From Granulosicoccus sp036478565 (GTDB lineage Bacteria; Pseudomonadota; Gammaproteobacteria; Granulosicoccales; Granulosicoccaceae): a stretch of 64,000 bases of DNA. Below, one piece after another: positions 17,401 through 25,446 of this stretch (position 1 is its first letter; every line of letters begins with the position of its first letter). Location: the NCBI GenBank assembly GCA_965224525.1, contig OZ245050.1, positions 1,178,001-1,242,000 on the forward strand, written 5' to 3'. The position numbers were made by a program, and so were the translations under genes. The notes beneath the pieces were generated by a model that was given only the letters and a program-made list of their open reading frames with translations, did no database searches and was not told where the DNA came from.

Positions 17401-19646
17401 CGGTGCTCGGTGGTGACTCCATTGCGACGTTGATCAATAATCAGGACTACATCGGTGGGGGTGTGGCGGGTGCACGGCTGGGGCTGAACATCGCGGGTGT
17501 GCTGATCAGCGGAGAAGATGGCGAACAATTCAGAAAGTTCTCGGCCCTGTTGGGAACCGGTTATGACTTGTTCAAGGCGGTAAACACGAGTGGTCCTGCC
17601 GCTGGCTCGATAGCGGCTCTGAGTGCCACAGCGGTTGTGCAGGTACTGGATATAGCGGGCGTAGAGCTAGCGCCCGAGTTTGGTGAGATGGCCAGCACGC
17701 TGGCAGGCGCTCTGACGGCAATGGAGGCAGGGGTTGCATTGGAGGCGACCATCATGAAGCTTGCGCTGCTGGTGCAGGAGGTCACCTTGTTGGAGCAGGG
17801 TGTTGTGTTATCAGACGCAGCGGCTCACCAGATAGCATCAAGCATGGTGGAATCTGCCACGAGTAGCGTCATCCCGACAGCTATGGGTGTCGCAGCGGTG
17901 GTCTTCAACGTAGCGATGATGGGATTTAAGATTTCACAGATTGCCGATAATGACGAGTTGGACGATACCACCAAGGCGATCCAGTCACTCGATGCGTTTA
18001 AAACGACGTTGATAACAACCGGGGTTACTGCTGCACTGGTGACCGGCGCTAGCGCCAATTTCTGGAACCCGGTGGGTTGGGGTTTAATGATTGCCGGTGT
18101 GGTGGTAAACGCTGCAGCCTCGATCACCGATATGATTGACAATGGTCCGGACCGAGCGAATATAAGCCAGTTTTTACTCGGTGATTTATCGAAGGTGTTC
18201 GGCCTGGGGGATCGAGAGGTGAATGCGCACTTTTCGACGAGTAGCCCACAGGAACAGAGTACGGCGCCTGGAGATGTAGCGGCACTGAATGCCGGAACGG
18301 TAGAGGATGGTCTGCTGTTGCATACCGGGGCGAATGACAACAAGGATGTGTTCTTACGGATGGAAAGCCCGTTTGGCATCACCTCGTTCTCGATGCATGA
18401 GTTACAGGACAAGGGTCGTCACGAACGCTATGAAGTGATCAGGGACTATAAGTCGACATTTGCCCAGATGCGAGCGATAGATGAAGCGCTGGCCGATGGG
18501 CTGAACGCGGCCGATGCGCTCAATGGACAGGGCGGTGTCAATGGTCAGCCGGGACTGAGCATGGCCTCGTATGGCTCAGGATTGGTGGGCAACCGGATAC
18601 ACCAGAAGAGTGATGCCGCAGAGATGAGTTATGGGCAGATGCTGGAGAATCGATACATCACACTGGCAGATCGCTTGGGCGGATCGGGCACGCAGGCAGG
18701 GCAGAGTTTCAATGCCTGGATGGATGGGATGTCGGGCAAGGGTATAAACGAGTCAGGGGAGGCGTATACGTTTGCGGCAAAGATAGCGCAGCATCCGGTG
18801 TTGTTGACGATACCGCCGGAGATTGTCGAGCGGATCTTGAGTACGGTGGAGCCGGGTTCGTTGACGCATGTGGAGAATCAGTTAACCGAAACGATAAGCA
18901 TCTACCTGGCAGCGTTGAATAACCCGTTGGTGCAGGCAGCGAAGCCGATGAATGAGAGCGAGGCGATGGATATCACGATCGAGCGGTTGGGTCTGACGGA
19001 GCACTACCGCACGGTAGGCACGCCGGAGGTTGATGCGCCGGAGTCGGGCGAGGTGTTGACAGCGATGGCGGGCATTCCACAGGAAGTGCAGGATCTGACC
19101 ACGCAGTTGAATGAGGGTGGTATGCGGGATATGCCGGGTGGGGTTGCGCTATTGGGCCGTGCGGACTGGAACGATAAGTTTTATCAGTTGGTGGTGAACG
19201 GTGAGCTGGATACGTACCGATACCGCGGCGGAGCGGATCCACACTTTGAGAAGGTATCGCGAGTGATAGCGGACTTGAGCGGGGACTACAACAACTGGCC
19301 ACCGGGGCATGCAGAAGGGTTGGGTGTTGACTGGGCCCAGTTGGAGGCAGAGGGCGCCAGAAATGGTGACAGCCAGTGGGTAAGAAACCTGGAGGACCCG
19401 GAGGTGCTACGAGCGATGAGTGGTGATGATGCGGAGTTGTTAAGACAGGCGCTGGTGCTGGGAAGTGATATGCAGGCGTTGGGCAAGGATGTGAAGGTGC
19501 TGGGTTTGTCAGCGTTTGGTGAGCCAGGGTTGGTAGAGGTATTGATCGAGGGCAAGCAGCATGCGTACAGGCTGGAAGGGGATCAGTTCATCCAGTATTC
19601 GCAGCGTAAATTGTATCTGGCTAATCCGGCTCGGTTGGCGGCTTGA
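14454..19646 (+). CDS. Giant putative T3SS effector 2 with papain-fold deamidase-like domain
   Basis: About 1730 residues from the ATG at 14454, chosen because the regulon promoter places the transcript start near 14425; an upstream GTG at 14421 would add 11 residues. Residues ~240-350 resemble papain-fold toxin / glutamine-deamidase (Tox-PL) domains. RNCINC contains Cys259, SNHTYNV contains His332 and VDGQ contains Asp347, which would be the catalytic triad. Two copies of the ~120-residue family module follow (about residues 420-510 and 565-695; the first is shortened). The Gly/Ala-rich core and conserved C-terminal block come last. From 16110 to 19606 the DNA matches effector 3. The tail LYLANPARLAA resembles effector 1. 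Deamidase or protease activity is inference from motifs only. Confidence 0.85.
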   Translation: MHVKYNMIGARPEVTTRSPGRKTEPEAVGRRTVSERMLAENTVLDQLQTGSNKQPVVQGDHHSKEPDKDIQDLAALRPFSSQLNGIADGLGEVALETVQGVAELGVSGVKTAYDLLLGPTTSELEFAAEEITGQDVQFPEWAPDSDRGVERIQTGAGVIAEMVANPGLMVDAVVDPIKEHWAQGRYGAAVGRGIGEVTSVTVGALGAGRLVAEIPEAFKPANIMEWLPEKESPWTPGTTLLEEINKIREVDFLGSKRNCINCTLAIEYSKSGHPTSAIVTPDDTNGLDVEKILGKKFVAGGSLSVVELRMLKAGHGARGIVLGVHPERASNHTYNVENNHGKIETVDGQEVVYNHDYTKEFSDFILLITHENVHLADEAIKVIQAVLPGDDKPDLESQVIASEPEEAERNLAGDTGIDVFVVESDDQGINAINAVRETNGHPSLKAAERGMALDLYKAMIGDGVPSDKALGVTSLVMSPKSSDVLAHLIENSAAWKSNGSSILAMIGLEQSKETGAEESEGPDTSENAPEVVRPVPTLPMPEPELEESVDPAIENALVDLGIESDYVVTSYDEGIVAINAVREADGHAPLTAEEGAIALRVYNASIATEGSSGGALATAAIVLDPDNKAMLDKIVEQHEQIESGKITLSSVMGLGEPGQARSAADIAIAGTNIERLNNAQVMLDEQASNEMRMLHTTVTSAEEAIAEFNELGGLETDLTAEQAADFTLIFDQVMGEPNRTAGEAALMARYLLGPENAVTLGQMKDDLAGVREKLGSGMTLAQVVSEKEAEQVGDMQTFSSDLDAMIKLQQALGNTEGVLALTVLKGAVDIAEAHASEDNPVLADAAAIKELSLVTGKTFKQIMQMIGEGDLVAFAAVADDFGRGYMANASGEEMRTAAFAARGLGDLTFAIGSAAGSPEAMAAGTLTTGVADFFAGVAGEGHNGITAVGGGMALGGAVAKSVGLLTGDETLIQTGQIWSDAYTVLGGDSIATLINNQDYIGGGVAGARLGLNIAGVLISGEDGEQFRKFSALLGTGYDLFKAVNTSGPAAGSIAALSATAVVQVLDIAGVELAPEFGEMASTLAGALTAMEAGVALEATIMKLALLVQEVTLLEQGVVLSDAAAHQIASSMVESATSSVIPTAMGVAAVVFNVAMMGFKISQIADNDELDDTTKAIQSLDAFKTTLITTGVTAALVTGASANFWNPVGWGLMIAGVVVNAAASITDMIDNGPDRANISQFLLGDLSKVFGLGDREVNAHFSTSSPQEQSTAPGDVAALNAGTVEDGLLLHTGANDNKDVFLRMESPFGITSFSMHELQDKGRHERYEVIRDYKSTFAQMRAIDEALADGLNAADALNGQGGVNGQPGLSMASYGSGLVGNRIHQKSDAAEMSYGQMLENRYITLADRLGGSGTQAGQSFNAWMDGMSGKGINESGEAYTFAAKIAQHPVLLTIPPEIVERILSTVEPGSLTHVENQLTETISIYLAALNNPLVQAAKPMNESEAMDITIERLGLTEHYRTVGTPEVDAPESGEVLTAMAGIPQEVQDLTTQLNEGGMRDMPGGVALLGRADWNDKFYQLVVNGELDTYRYRGGADPHFEKVSRVIADLSGDYNNWPPGHAEGLGVDWAQLEAEGARNGDSQWVRNLEDPEVLRAMSGDDAELLRQALVLGSDMQALGKDVKVLGLSAFGEPGLVEVLIEGKQHAYRLEGDQFIQYSQRKLYLANPARLAA
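16110..19606 (+). repeat. 3.5-kb direct repeat, pair 2/3, copy in effector 2
   Basis: Matches 21602-25098 at constant offset 5492. The encoded proteins are the same throughout, and I saw no nucleotide difference by eye. It begins at the start of the last module (IENALVDLG) and ends just before the divergent tail. Confidence 0.95.
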
Positions 19647-19855
19647 GCATCTCTGTCAGATTGAAGATCTGTCAGTGTGACTAGCAGTTAAAGAGTATGT
19701 GGATTGAATGCGCCGGGCTGTTTTCTAGCAATGGTAATTATTGTCTCCAGCCTTTGCAGATAAGCCAGTCGGCCTTTGTGTGGGCGACCAGGTGGCAATT
19801 GAAGCTCGTTTATTGCGAAGCCGTTTCAACCGATAGCGATAAACCTAAAAAAGAA

Positions 19856-19896
19856 TAGGGTTTTCCCTGATTCCGATAGCTCAGAATATTGGTAGC
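19856..19896 (+). promoter_or_regulatory. T3SS-regulon promoter, site C (giant effector 3)
   Basis: TAGGGTTTTCCCTGATT (19856-19872) is the same as the start of site B. The -10-like GGTAGC is at 19891-19896, one base closer than at the other sites. Transcription would start near 19903, leaving a long leader of about 180 bases before the ATG at 20087, occupied by a decayed gene fragment. Confidence 0.6.
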
Positions 19897-19903
19897 CTGT
19901 TGT

Positions 19904-20038
19904 TTGACGCTGCCACTGCAGGCGATAGAGCGGATGTAGAACGTGGTTGATCTGGGGTCAATGGCGCATGTGGTCAACCAGTTGACCCAGACGTTAGGGA
20001 CCTAACTATCAGTGCATGCAGAGAGGCCGATGAAGGAT
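19904..20038 (+). pseudogene. Decayed fragment of the giant-effector C-terminal core
   Basis: Translated from 19904, this stretch aligns with the segment of effector 1 encoded at about 13437-13590 (APRVIERMLNTVEPGS..., HVIEQLTQTVGTY, ...ARPMDE). The relic reads IERM-stop-NVVDLGS, HVVNQLTQTLGT-stop, then ERPMKD after a short deletion. In-frame stops are TAG at 19937 and TAA at 20003. It lies between promoter site C and the effector 3 start, so it now forms most of that mRNA leader. It is more like the effector 1/4 core than the 2/3 core. Confidence 0.8.
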
Positions 20039-20086
20039 TACCTTCGTTAGTTTTCATGGTTTTATTCACGCATAAGGTATAGATGA

Positions 20087-23000
20087 ATGGTGCAAATTAC
20101 TACAAACAGCCCTGCAGTCATGCCACTTTTAACAGAGCAAGACAAGTCAACTGGAGTTAGTAGTCAAAAAAACGAATTGTATACTGATAGCAGCGTTGTT
20201 CAGAAAAGCGCAACGGCCCAGGCAGTTGCTGCTGTTCCGGAAGGCTGGGAAGATATAGATGGTTCTGATTTTGATGCGATGTCAGCCGGCCATCCGGTTG
20301 ATGGACAGCCTGAGGCATTTGTTGCAGGTGTCTGGATTCCTTATACAGGTGATCCGGACCTGCCTCTGGAGTCTGACGCATTGTCCAATTCCGCCAGCAT
20401 GGTAGTGGGTATTGGTGCATACGCGGCAATAACATCTGGTACAGCGGCTTCAGCAGTTATTGATGTACTTAGCAAGCTGTTTCCAGCATCCCATACCGAA
20501 GCTATAGCAGCAGGTGGAAGTGCTGTGACATCCATTATAGTTCAGGCTGGTGGCGATGTATTAGTCAATTTAGTGAACGGTGAAGAAGAGCCGGTTGATA
20601 TCAGCCTTCCAGCTGTTCTTGTATCTGCGGCGACGAGCACATACCTTACAAAAATAGGCCATACTTACGACATCCTTGGCAAAGCCGGGAATGTGATTGG
20701 GCAGTATATAGAAATGCTCGTTGCAAAACGAGGAATGACCTGGGCGGCTTCTTCGGCATTGTCTTCATTGGCAATAACGGGTGAATTTTCACCTGCGTTG
20801 ACGCTCTTTGGCGGTCTTTCAGGTGGGGCCGCTACTTTCTTTGGTTCGAAAACAATCACCGCAGCCGCAGCCGCTACCCGTAAATGGGGGCATGGGCCTC
20901 TGGGTCGGTTTATGTCATGGGCTACCGGAGTTGGCTCGTCGGTTGCCCAGTCAACACCGGTTATAATTCCGGTCGGCGCAACCCTGCTGGCATTGGAAGA
21001 ACTGGAAGGGTCAAAGCTGGAAAAGGTCATTGATGATTACTTGCTTAAAGACAGCGATAAATTGCAAACAGCTATCGATGCCAATGAGGATGACCCGGAC
21101 GTAGCTGCAGTTGAAGATGAGCCTGCAAATCCTGATGTGAATTTACCGGAACAGTATCCGTTTGGTGAAGACGCCGATTACGTTGTCGAGTCCTGGGATC
21201 AAGGAGTCAGGGCAATCAATAGTGTGCGCGAAACCAAAGGGCTTACAGCGATGACGCCGGAACAGGAGCGCATTGCTAAAAGTATTTATAACGACAGTGT
21301 TAAAGATTTTGATGGACGTACAGATATCGCATTGGGCGTGACAAGTGCCTTGTTAGAGCCAGAGAATAGTGCGTTGCTGGAACAGGTGCAGTTGGGCAAG
21401 CAGTCTATACGTTCAGTGGTGGGTCTGGAGCCGGAGGACGAGCTTTTAGGTTCTGACAACGTTGAGGGTACGGATGTAGAGGACGAGCTTTCAGGTTCTG
21501 ATAACGTTGAGGATACGGGTGTAGAGGATGAGCTTTCAGGTTCTGACAACGTTGAGGATACGGGTGTAGAGGATGAGACAGAGTTTGAGAATCCTCCTGT
21601 CATAGAGAACGCGCTGGTGGATCTGGGCATAGAGTCCGACTATGTAGTTACGTCCTACGACGAGGGCATTGTTGCGATCAACGCGGTTCGAGAAGCCGAC
21701 GGTCATGCGCCCTTGACAGCCGAAGAGGGAGCGATTGCGCTGCGTGTTTATAACGCAAGCATTGCTACCGAAGGCTCATCCGGGGGTGCGTTGGCCACCG
21801 CGGCCATCGTGCTCGATCCGGACAACAAGGCGATGCTTGACAAGATAGTCGAGCAGCACGAGCAAATCGAGTCGGGCAAGATCACGTTGTCTTCGGTGAT
21901 GGGTCTTGGCGAACCGGGACAGGCACGCTCAGCCGCAGACATCGCTATCGCAGGCACCAACATAGAGCGGCTAAACAACGCCCAGGTGATGCTCGATGAG
22001 CAGGCATCGAACGAGATGCGGATGTTGCACACAACAGTGACGAGCGCAGAAGAGGCGATCGCAGAGTTTAATGAGCTGGGCGGGTTGGAGACGGATTTAA
22101 CGGCCGAGCAGGCGGCGGATTTTACGCTGATCTTCGATCAGGTGATGGGTGAGCCAAATCGAACGGCCGGTGAGGCGGCGTTGATGGCGCGCTACCTGTT
22201 GGGTCCGGAGAATGCCGTGACGTTGGGTCAGATGAAGGATGACCTGGCGGGCGTGAGAGAGAAGCTCGGTAGCGGGATGACGCTGGCGCAGGTGGTCTCG
22301 GAGAAAGAGGCCGAGCAGGTCGGGGACATGCAGACCTTCAGCAGCGATCTGGATGCCATGATCAAGCTGCAGCAAGCGCTGGGTAACACCGAAGGCGTGC
22401 TGGCGCTGACGGTGCTCAAGGGCGCGGTGGATATTGCAGAAGCCCACGCGTCGGAGGATAACCCGGTGCTGGCCGATGCCGCTGCGATCAAGGAGCTTTC
22501 GCTGGTAACGGGCAAGACGTTCAAGCAGATCATGCAGATGATAGGCGAGGGTGATCTGGTGGCTTTTGCAGCTGTTGCGGATGATTTTGGTCGTGGCTAC
22601 ATGGCCAATGCCAGTGGCGAAGAGATGCGCACGGCGGCATTTGCCGCGCGCGGTTTGGGTGATTTGACGTTTGCTATCGGAAGTGCGGCGGGCAGCCCCG
22701 AGGCGATGGCCGCCGGCACGTTGACCACGGGAGTTGCCGACTTCTTTGCAGGGGTTGCCGGAGAGGGACACAACGGGATAACGGCCGTCGGAGGTGGTAT
22801 GGCGCTGGGTGGCGCGGTCGCCAAATCCGTTGGATTGTTGACAGGGGATGAGACGCTGATCCAGACGGGGCAGATATGGTCGGATGCCTACACGGTGCTC
22901 GGTGGTGACTCCATTGCGACGTTGATCAATAATCAGGACTACATCGGTGGGGGTGTGGCGGGTGCACGGCTGGGGCTGAACATCGCGGGTGTGCTGATCA

Positions 23001-25141
23001 GCGGAGAAGATGGCGAACAATTCAGAAAGTTCTCGGCCCTGTTGGGAACCGGTTATGACTTGTTCAAGGCGGTAAACACGAGTGGTCCTGCCGCTGGCTC
23101 GATAGCGGCTCTGAGTGCCACAGCGGTTGTGCAGGTACTGGATATAGCGGGCGTAGAGCTAGCGCCCGAGTTTGGTGAGATGGCCAGCACGCTGGCAGGC
23201 GCTCTGACGGCAATGGAGGCAGGGGTTGCATTGGAGGCGACCATCATGAAGCTTGCGCTGCTGGTGCAGGAGGTCACCTTGTTGGAGCAGGGTGTTGTGT
23301 TATCAGACGCAGCGGCTCACCAGATAGCATCAAGCATGGTGGAATCTGCCACGAGTAGCGTCATCCCGACAGCTATGGGTGTCGCAGCGGTGGTCTTCAA
23401 CGTAGCGATGATGGGATTTAAGATTTCACAGATTGCCGATAATGACGAGTTGGACGATACCACCAAGGCGATCCAGTCACTCGATGCGTTTAAAACGACG
23501 TTGATAACAACCGGGGTTACTGCTGCACTGGTGACCGGCGCTAGCGCCAATTTCTGGAACCCGGTGGGTTGGGGTTTAATGATTGCCGGTGTGGTGGTAA
23601 ACGCTGCAGCCTCGATCACCGATATGATTGACAATGGTCCGGACCGAGCGAATATAAGCCAGTTTTTACTCGGTGATTTATCGAAGGTGTTCGGCCTGGG
23701 GGATCGAGAGGTGAATGCGCACTTTTCGACGAGTAGCCCACAGGAACAGAGTACGGCGCCTGGAGATGTAGCGGCACTGAATGCCGGAACGGTAGAGGAT
23801 GGTCTGCTGTTGCATACCGGGGCGAATGACAACAAGGATGTGTTCTTACGGATGGAAAGCCCGTTTGGCATCACCTCGTTCTCGATGCATGAGTTACAGG
23901 ACAAGGGTCGTCACGAACGCTATGAAGTGATCAGGGACTATAAGTCGACATTTGCCCAGATGCGAGCGATAGATGAAGCGCTGGCCGATGGGCTGAACGC
24001 GGCCGATGCGCTCAATGGACAGGGCGGTGTCAATGGTCAGCCGGGACTGAGCATGGCCTCGTATGGCTCAGGATTGGTGGGCAACCGGATACACCAGAAG
24101 AGTGATGCCGCAGAGATGAGTTATGGGCAGATGCTGGAGAATCGATACATCACACTGGCAGATCGCTTGGGCGGATCGGGCACGCAGGCAGGGCAGAGTT
24201 TCAATGCCTGGATGGATGGGATGTCGGGCAAGGGTATAAACGAGTCAGGGGAGGCGTATACGTTTGCGGCAAAGATAGCGCAGCATCCGGTGTTGTTGAC
24301 GATACCGCCGGAGATTGTCGAGCGGATCTTGAGTACGGTGGAGCCGGGTTCGTTGACGCATGTGGAGAATCAGTTAACCGAAACGATAAGCATCTACCTG
24401 GCAGCGTTGAATAACCCGTTGGTGCAGGCAGCGAAGCCGATGAATGAGAGCGAGGCGATGGATATCACGATCGAGCGGTTGGGTCTGACGGAGCACTACC
24501 GCACGGTAGGCACGCCGGAGGTTGATGCGCCGGAGTCGGGCGAGGTGTTGACAGCGATGGCGGGCATTCCACAGGAAGTGCAGGATCTGACCACGCAGTT
24601 GAATGAGGGTGGTATGCGGGATATGCCGGGTGGGGTTGCGCTATTGGGCCGTGCGGACTGGAACGATAAGTTTTATCAGTTGGTGGTGAACGGTGAGCTG
24701 GATACGTACCGATACCGCGGCGGAGCGGATCCACACTTTGAGAAGGTATCGCGAGTGATAGCGGACTTGAGCGGGGACTACAACAACTGGCCACCGGGGC
24801 ATGCAGAAGGGTTGGGTGTTGACTGGGCCCAGTTGGAGGCAGAGGGCGCCAGAAATGGTGACAGCCAGTGGGTAAGAAACCTGGAGGACCCGGAGGTGCT
24901 ACGAGCGATGAGTGGTGATGATGCGGAGTTGTTAAGACAGGCGCTGGTGCTGGGAAGTGATATGCAGGCGTTGGGCAAGGATGTGAAGGTGCTGGGTTTG
25001 TCAGCGTTTGGTGAGCCAGGGTTGGTAGAGGTATTGATCGAGGGCAAGCAGCATGCGTACAGGCTGGAAGGGGATCAGTTCATCCAGTATTCGCAGCGCA
25101 ATCTGTATGCACAGACCGTAGAGGCGCAGGTTGCCGCTTGA
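20087..25141 (+). CDS. Giant putative T3SS effector 3 with hydrophobic N-terminal domain
   Basis: A 1684-residue protein from ATG (MVQITTN..., the same first five residues as effector 1), with AAGG upstream. Residues ~100-330 are rich in Ala, Gly, Ser and Thr with several hydrophobic stretches (for example SMVVGIGAYAAITSGTAAS, LPAVLVSAATSTYL, LTLFGGLSGGAATFFG), suggesting membrane insertion. A shortened family module follows (about residues 365-450), then an acidic linker made of three 45-bp repeats, a full module and the common core. From 21602 to 25098 it matches effector 2, but the tail (LYAQTVEAQVAA) resembles effector 4. Unlike effector 2 it lacks the Cys-His-Asp domain. Function unknown; export by the T3SS is inferred from promoter and context. 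Confidence 0.85.
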   Translation: MVQITTNSPAVMPLLTEQDKSTGVSSQKNELYTDSSVVQKSATAQAVAAVPEGWEDIDGSDFDAMSAGHPVDGQPEAFVAGVWIPYTGDPDLPLESDALSNSASMVVGIGAYAAITSGTAASAVIDVLSKLFPASHTEAIAAGGSAVTSIIVQAGGDVLVNLVNGEEEPVDISLPAVLVSAATSTYLTKIGHTYDILGKAGNVIGQYIEMLVAKRGMTWAASSALSSLAITGEFSPALTLFGGLSGGAATFFGSKTITAAAAATRKWGHGPLGRFMSWATGVGSSVAQSTPVIIPVGATLLALEELEGSKLEKVIDDYLLKDSDKLQTAIDANEDDPDVAAVEDEPANPDVNLPEQYPFGEDADYVVESWDQGVRAINSVRETKGLTAMTPEQERIAKSIYNDSVKDFDGRTDIALGVTSALLEPENSALLEQVQLGKQSIRSVVGLEPEDELLGSDNVEGTDVEDELSGSDNVEDTGVEDELSGSDNVEDTGVEDETEFENPPVIENALVDLGIESDYVVTSYDEGIVAINAVREADGHAPLTAEEGAIALRVYNASIATEGSSGGALATAAIVLDPDNKAMLDKIVEQHEQIESGKITLSSVMGLGEPGQARSAADIAIAGTNIERLNNAQVMLDEQASNEMRMLHTTVTSAEEAIAEFNELGGLETDLTAEQAADFTLIFDQVMGEPNRTAGEAALMARYLLGPENAVTLGQMKDDLAGVREKLGSGMTLAQVVSEKEAEQVGDMQTFSSDLDAMIKLQQALGNTEGVLALTVLKGAVDIAEAHASEDNPVLADAAAIKELSLVTGKTFKQIMQMIGEGDLVAFAAVADDFGRGYMANASGEEMRTAAFAARGLGDLTFAIGSAAGSPEAMAAGTLTTGVADFFAGVAGEGHNGITAVGGGMALGGAVAKSVGLLTGDETLIQTGQIWSDAYTVLGGDSIATLINNQDYIGGGVAGARLGLNIAGVLISGEDGEQFRKFSALLGTGYDLFKAVNTSGPAAGSIAALSATAVVQVLDIAGVELAPEFGEMASTLAGALTAMEAGVALEATIMKLALLVQEVTLLEQGVVLSDAAAHQIASSMVESATSSVIPTAMGVAAVVFNVAMMGFKISQIADNDELDDTTKAIQSLDAFKTTLITTGVTAALVTGASANFWNPVGWGLMIAGVVVNAAASITDMIDNGPDRANISQFLLGDLSKVFGLGDREVNAHFSTSSPQEQSTAPGDVAALNAGTVEDGLLLHTGANDNKDVFLRMESPFGITSFSMHELQDKGRHERYEVIRDYKSTFAQMRAIDEALADGLNAADALNGQGGVNGQPGLSMASYGSGLVGNRIHQKSDAAEMSYGQMLENRYITLADRLGGSGTQAGQSFNAWMDGMSGKGINESGEAYTFAAKIAQHPVLLTIPPEIVERILSTVEPGSLTHVENQLTETISIYLAALNNPLVQAAKPMNESEAMDITIERLGLTEHYRTVGTPEVDAPESGEVLTAMAGIPQEVQDLTTQLNEGGMRDMPGGVALLGRADWNDKFYQLVVNGELDTYRYRGGADPHFEKVSRVIADLSGDYNNWPPGHAEGLGVDWAQLEAEGARNGDSQWVRNLEDPEVLRAMSGDDAELLRQALVLGSDMQALGKDVKVLGLSAFGEPGLVEVLIEGKQHAYRLEGDQFIQYSQRNLYAQTVEAQVAA
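21437..21571 (+). repeat. Three 45-bp tandem repeats (acidic linker)
   Basis: Units at 21437-21481, 21482-21526 and 21527-21571 encode variants of DELSGSDNVEDTGVE. They are nearly identical, with copy 1 slightly diverged. They form an acidic flexible linker in effector 3 just upstream of the recombinant core. Confidence 0.95.
21602..25098 (+). repeat. 3.5-kb direct repeat, pair 2/3, copy in effector 3
   Basis: Second copy of 16110-19606, offset 5492. See the first copy for content and boundaries. Confidence 0.95.
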
Positions 25142-25371
25142 GACTAATGTGAGGCCAACCAAGCCTTGCTTAGGTTTCAACGGTCAGTGCGATAGCGCAA
25201 TAAGGATACTGCGCTATGAAAAGCGGTGTCTATAGCGAACGATATTCTGCGTCGATTCAATAGCAGTGGAAAAACAGCTTCACTAACGTTCTCAGTGTTT
25301 GCTAATAGTCATGAATTACATCTGCAACTTGGGCCAATTGCGCAGTTGACTTATATTCAGAGACGGCAGTA

Positions 25372-25413
25372 CAGGGTTTTCCCATATATCCGTAGTGATT
25401 GATTCTTGTTAAT
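25372..25413 (+). promoter_or_regulatory. T3SS-regulon promoter, site D (giant effector 4)
   Basis: CAGGGTTTTCCC (25372-25383) with -10-like GTTAAT at 25408-25413. Downstream of the box it shares GATTG-TTCTTG-TTA-TTTGTTC-like sequence with site B. Predicted leader 27 bases to the ATG at 25447. The rest of the 25142-25446 gap holds no supported gene. Confidence 0.65.
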
Positions 25414-25446
25414 TTGTTCGTATCCTCCAAGTAAAGTTAATTAGAT

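Noticed and set aside
16605..17528. Long minus-strand open frame of 307 codons (also at 22097-23020), and 194-codon ones at 11250-11834 and 27631-28215
   Set aside because: They are antisense to the GC-rich effector cores and arise from codon bias. Their composition is Arg/His/Gln-rich, with no ribosome site and no recognisable domain, and they duplicate only because the cores do.
21437..21571. Regular 45-bp units as a possible CRISPR-like array
   Set aside because: The units are contiguous without spacers, are in frame and encode an acidic linker.
25142..25180. Hairpin AACCAAGC / GCTTAGGTT after effector 3 as a terminator
   Set aside because: The stem has a bulge and no T-run follows.
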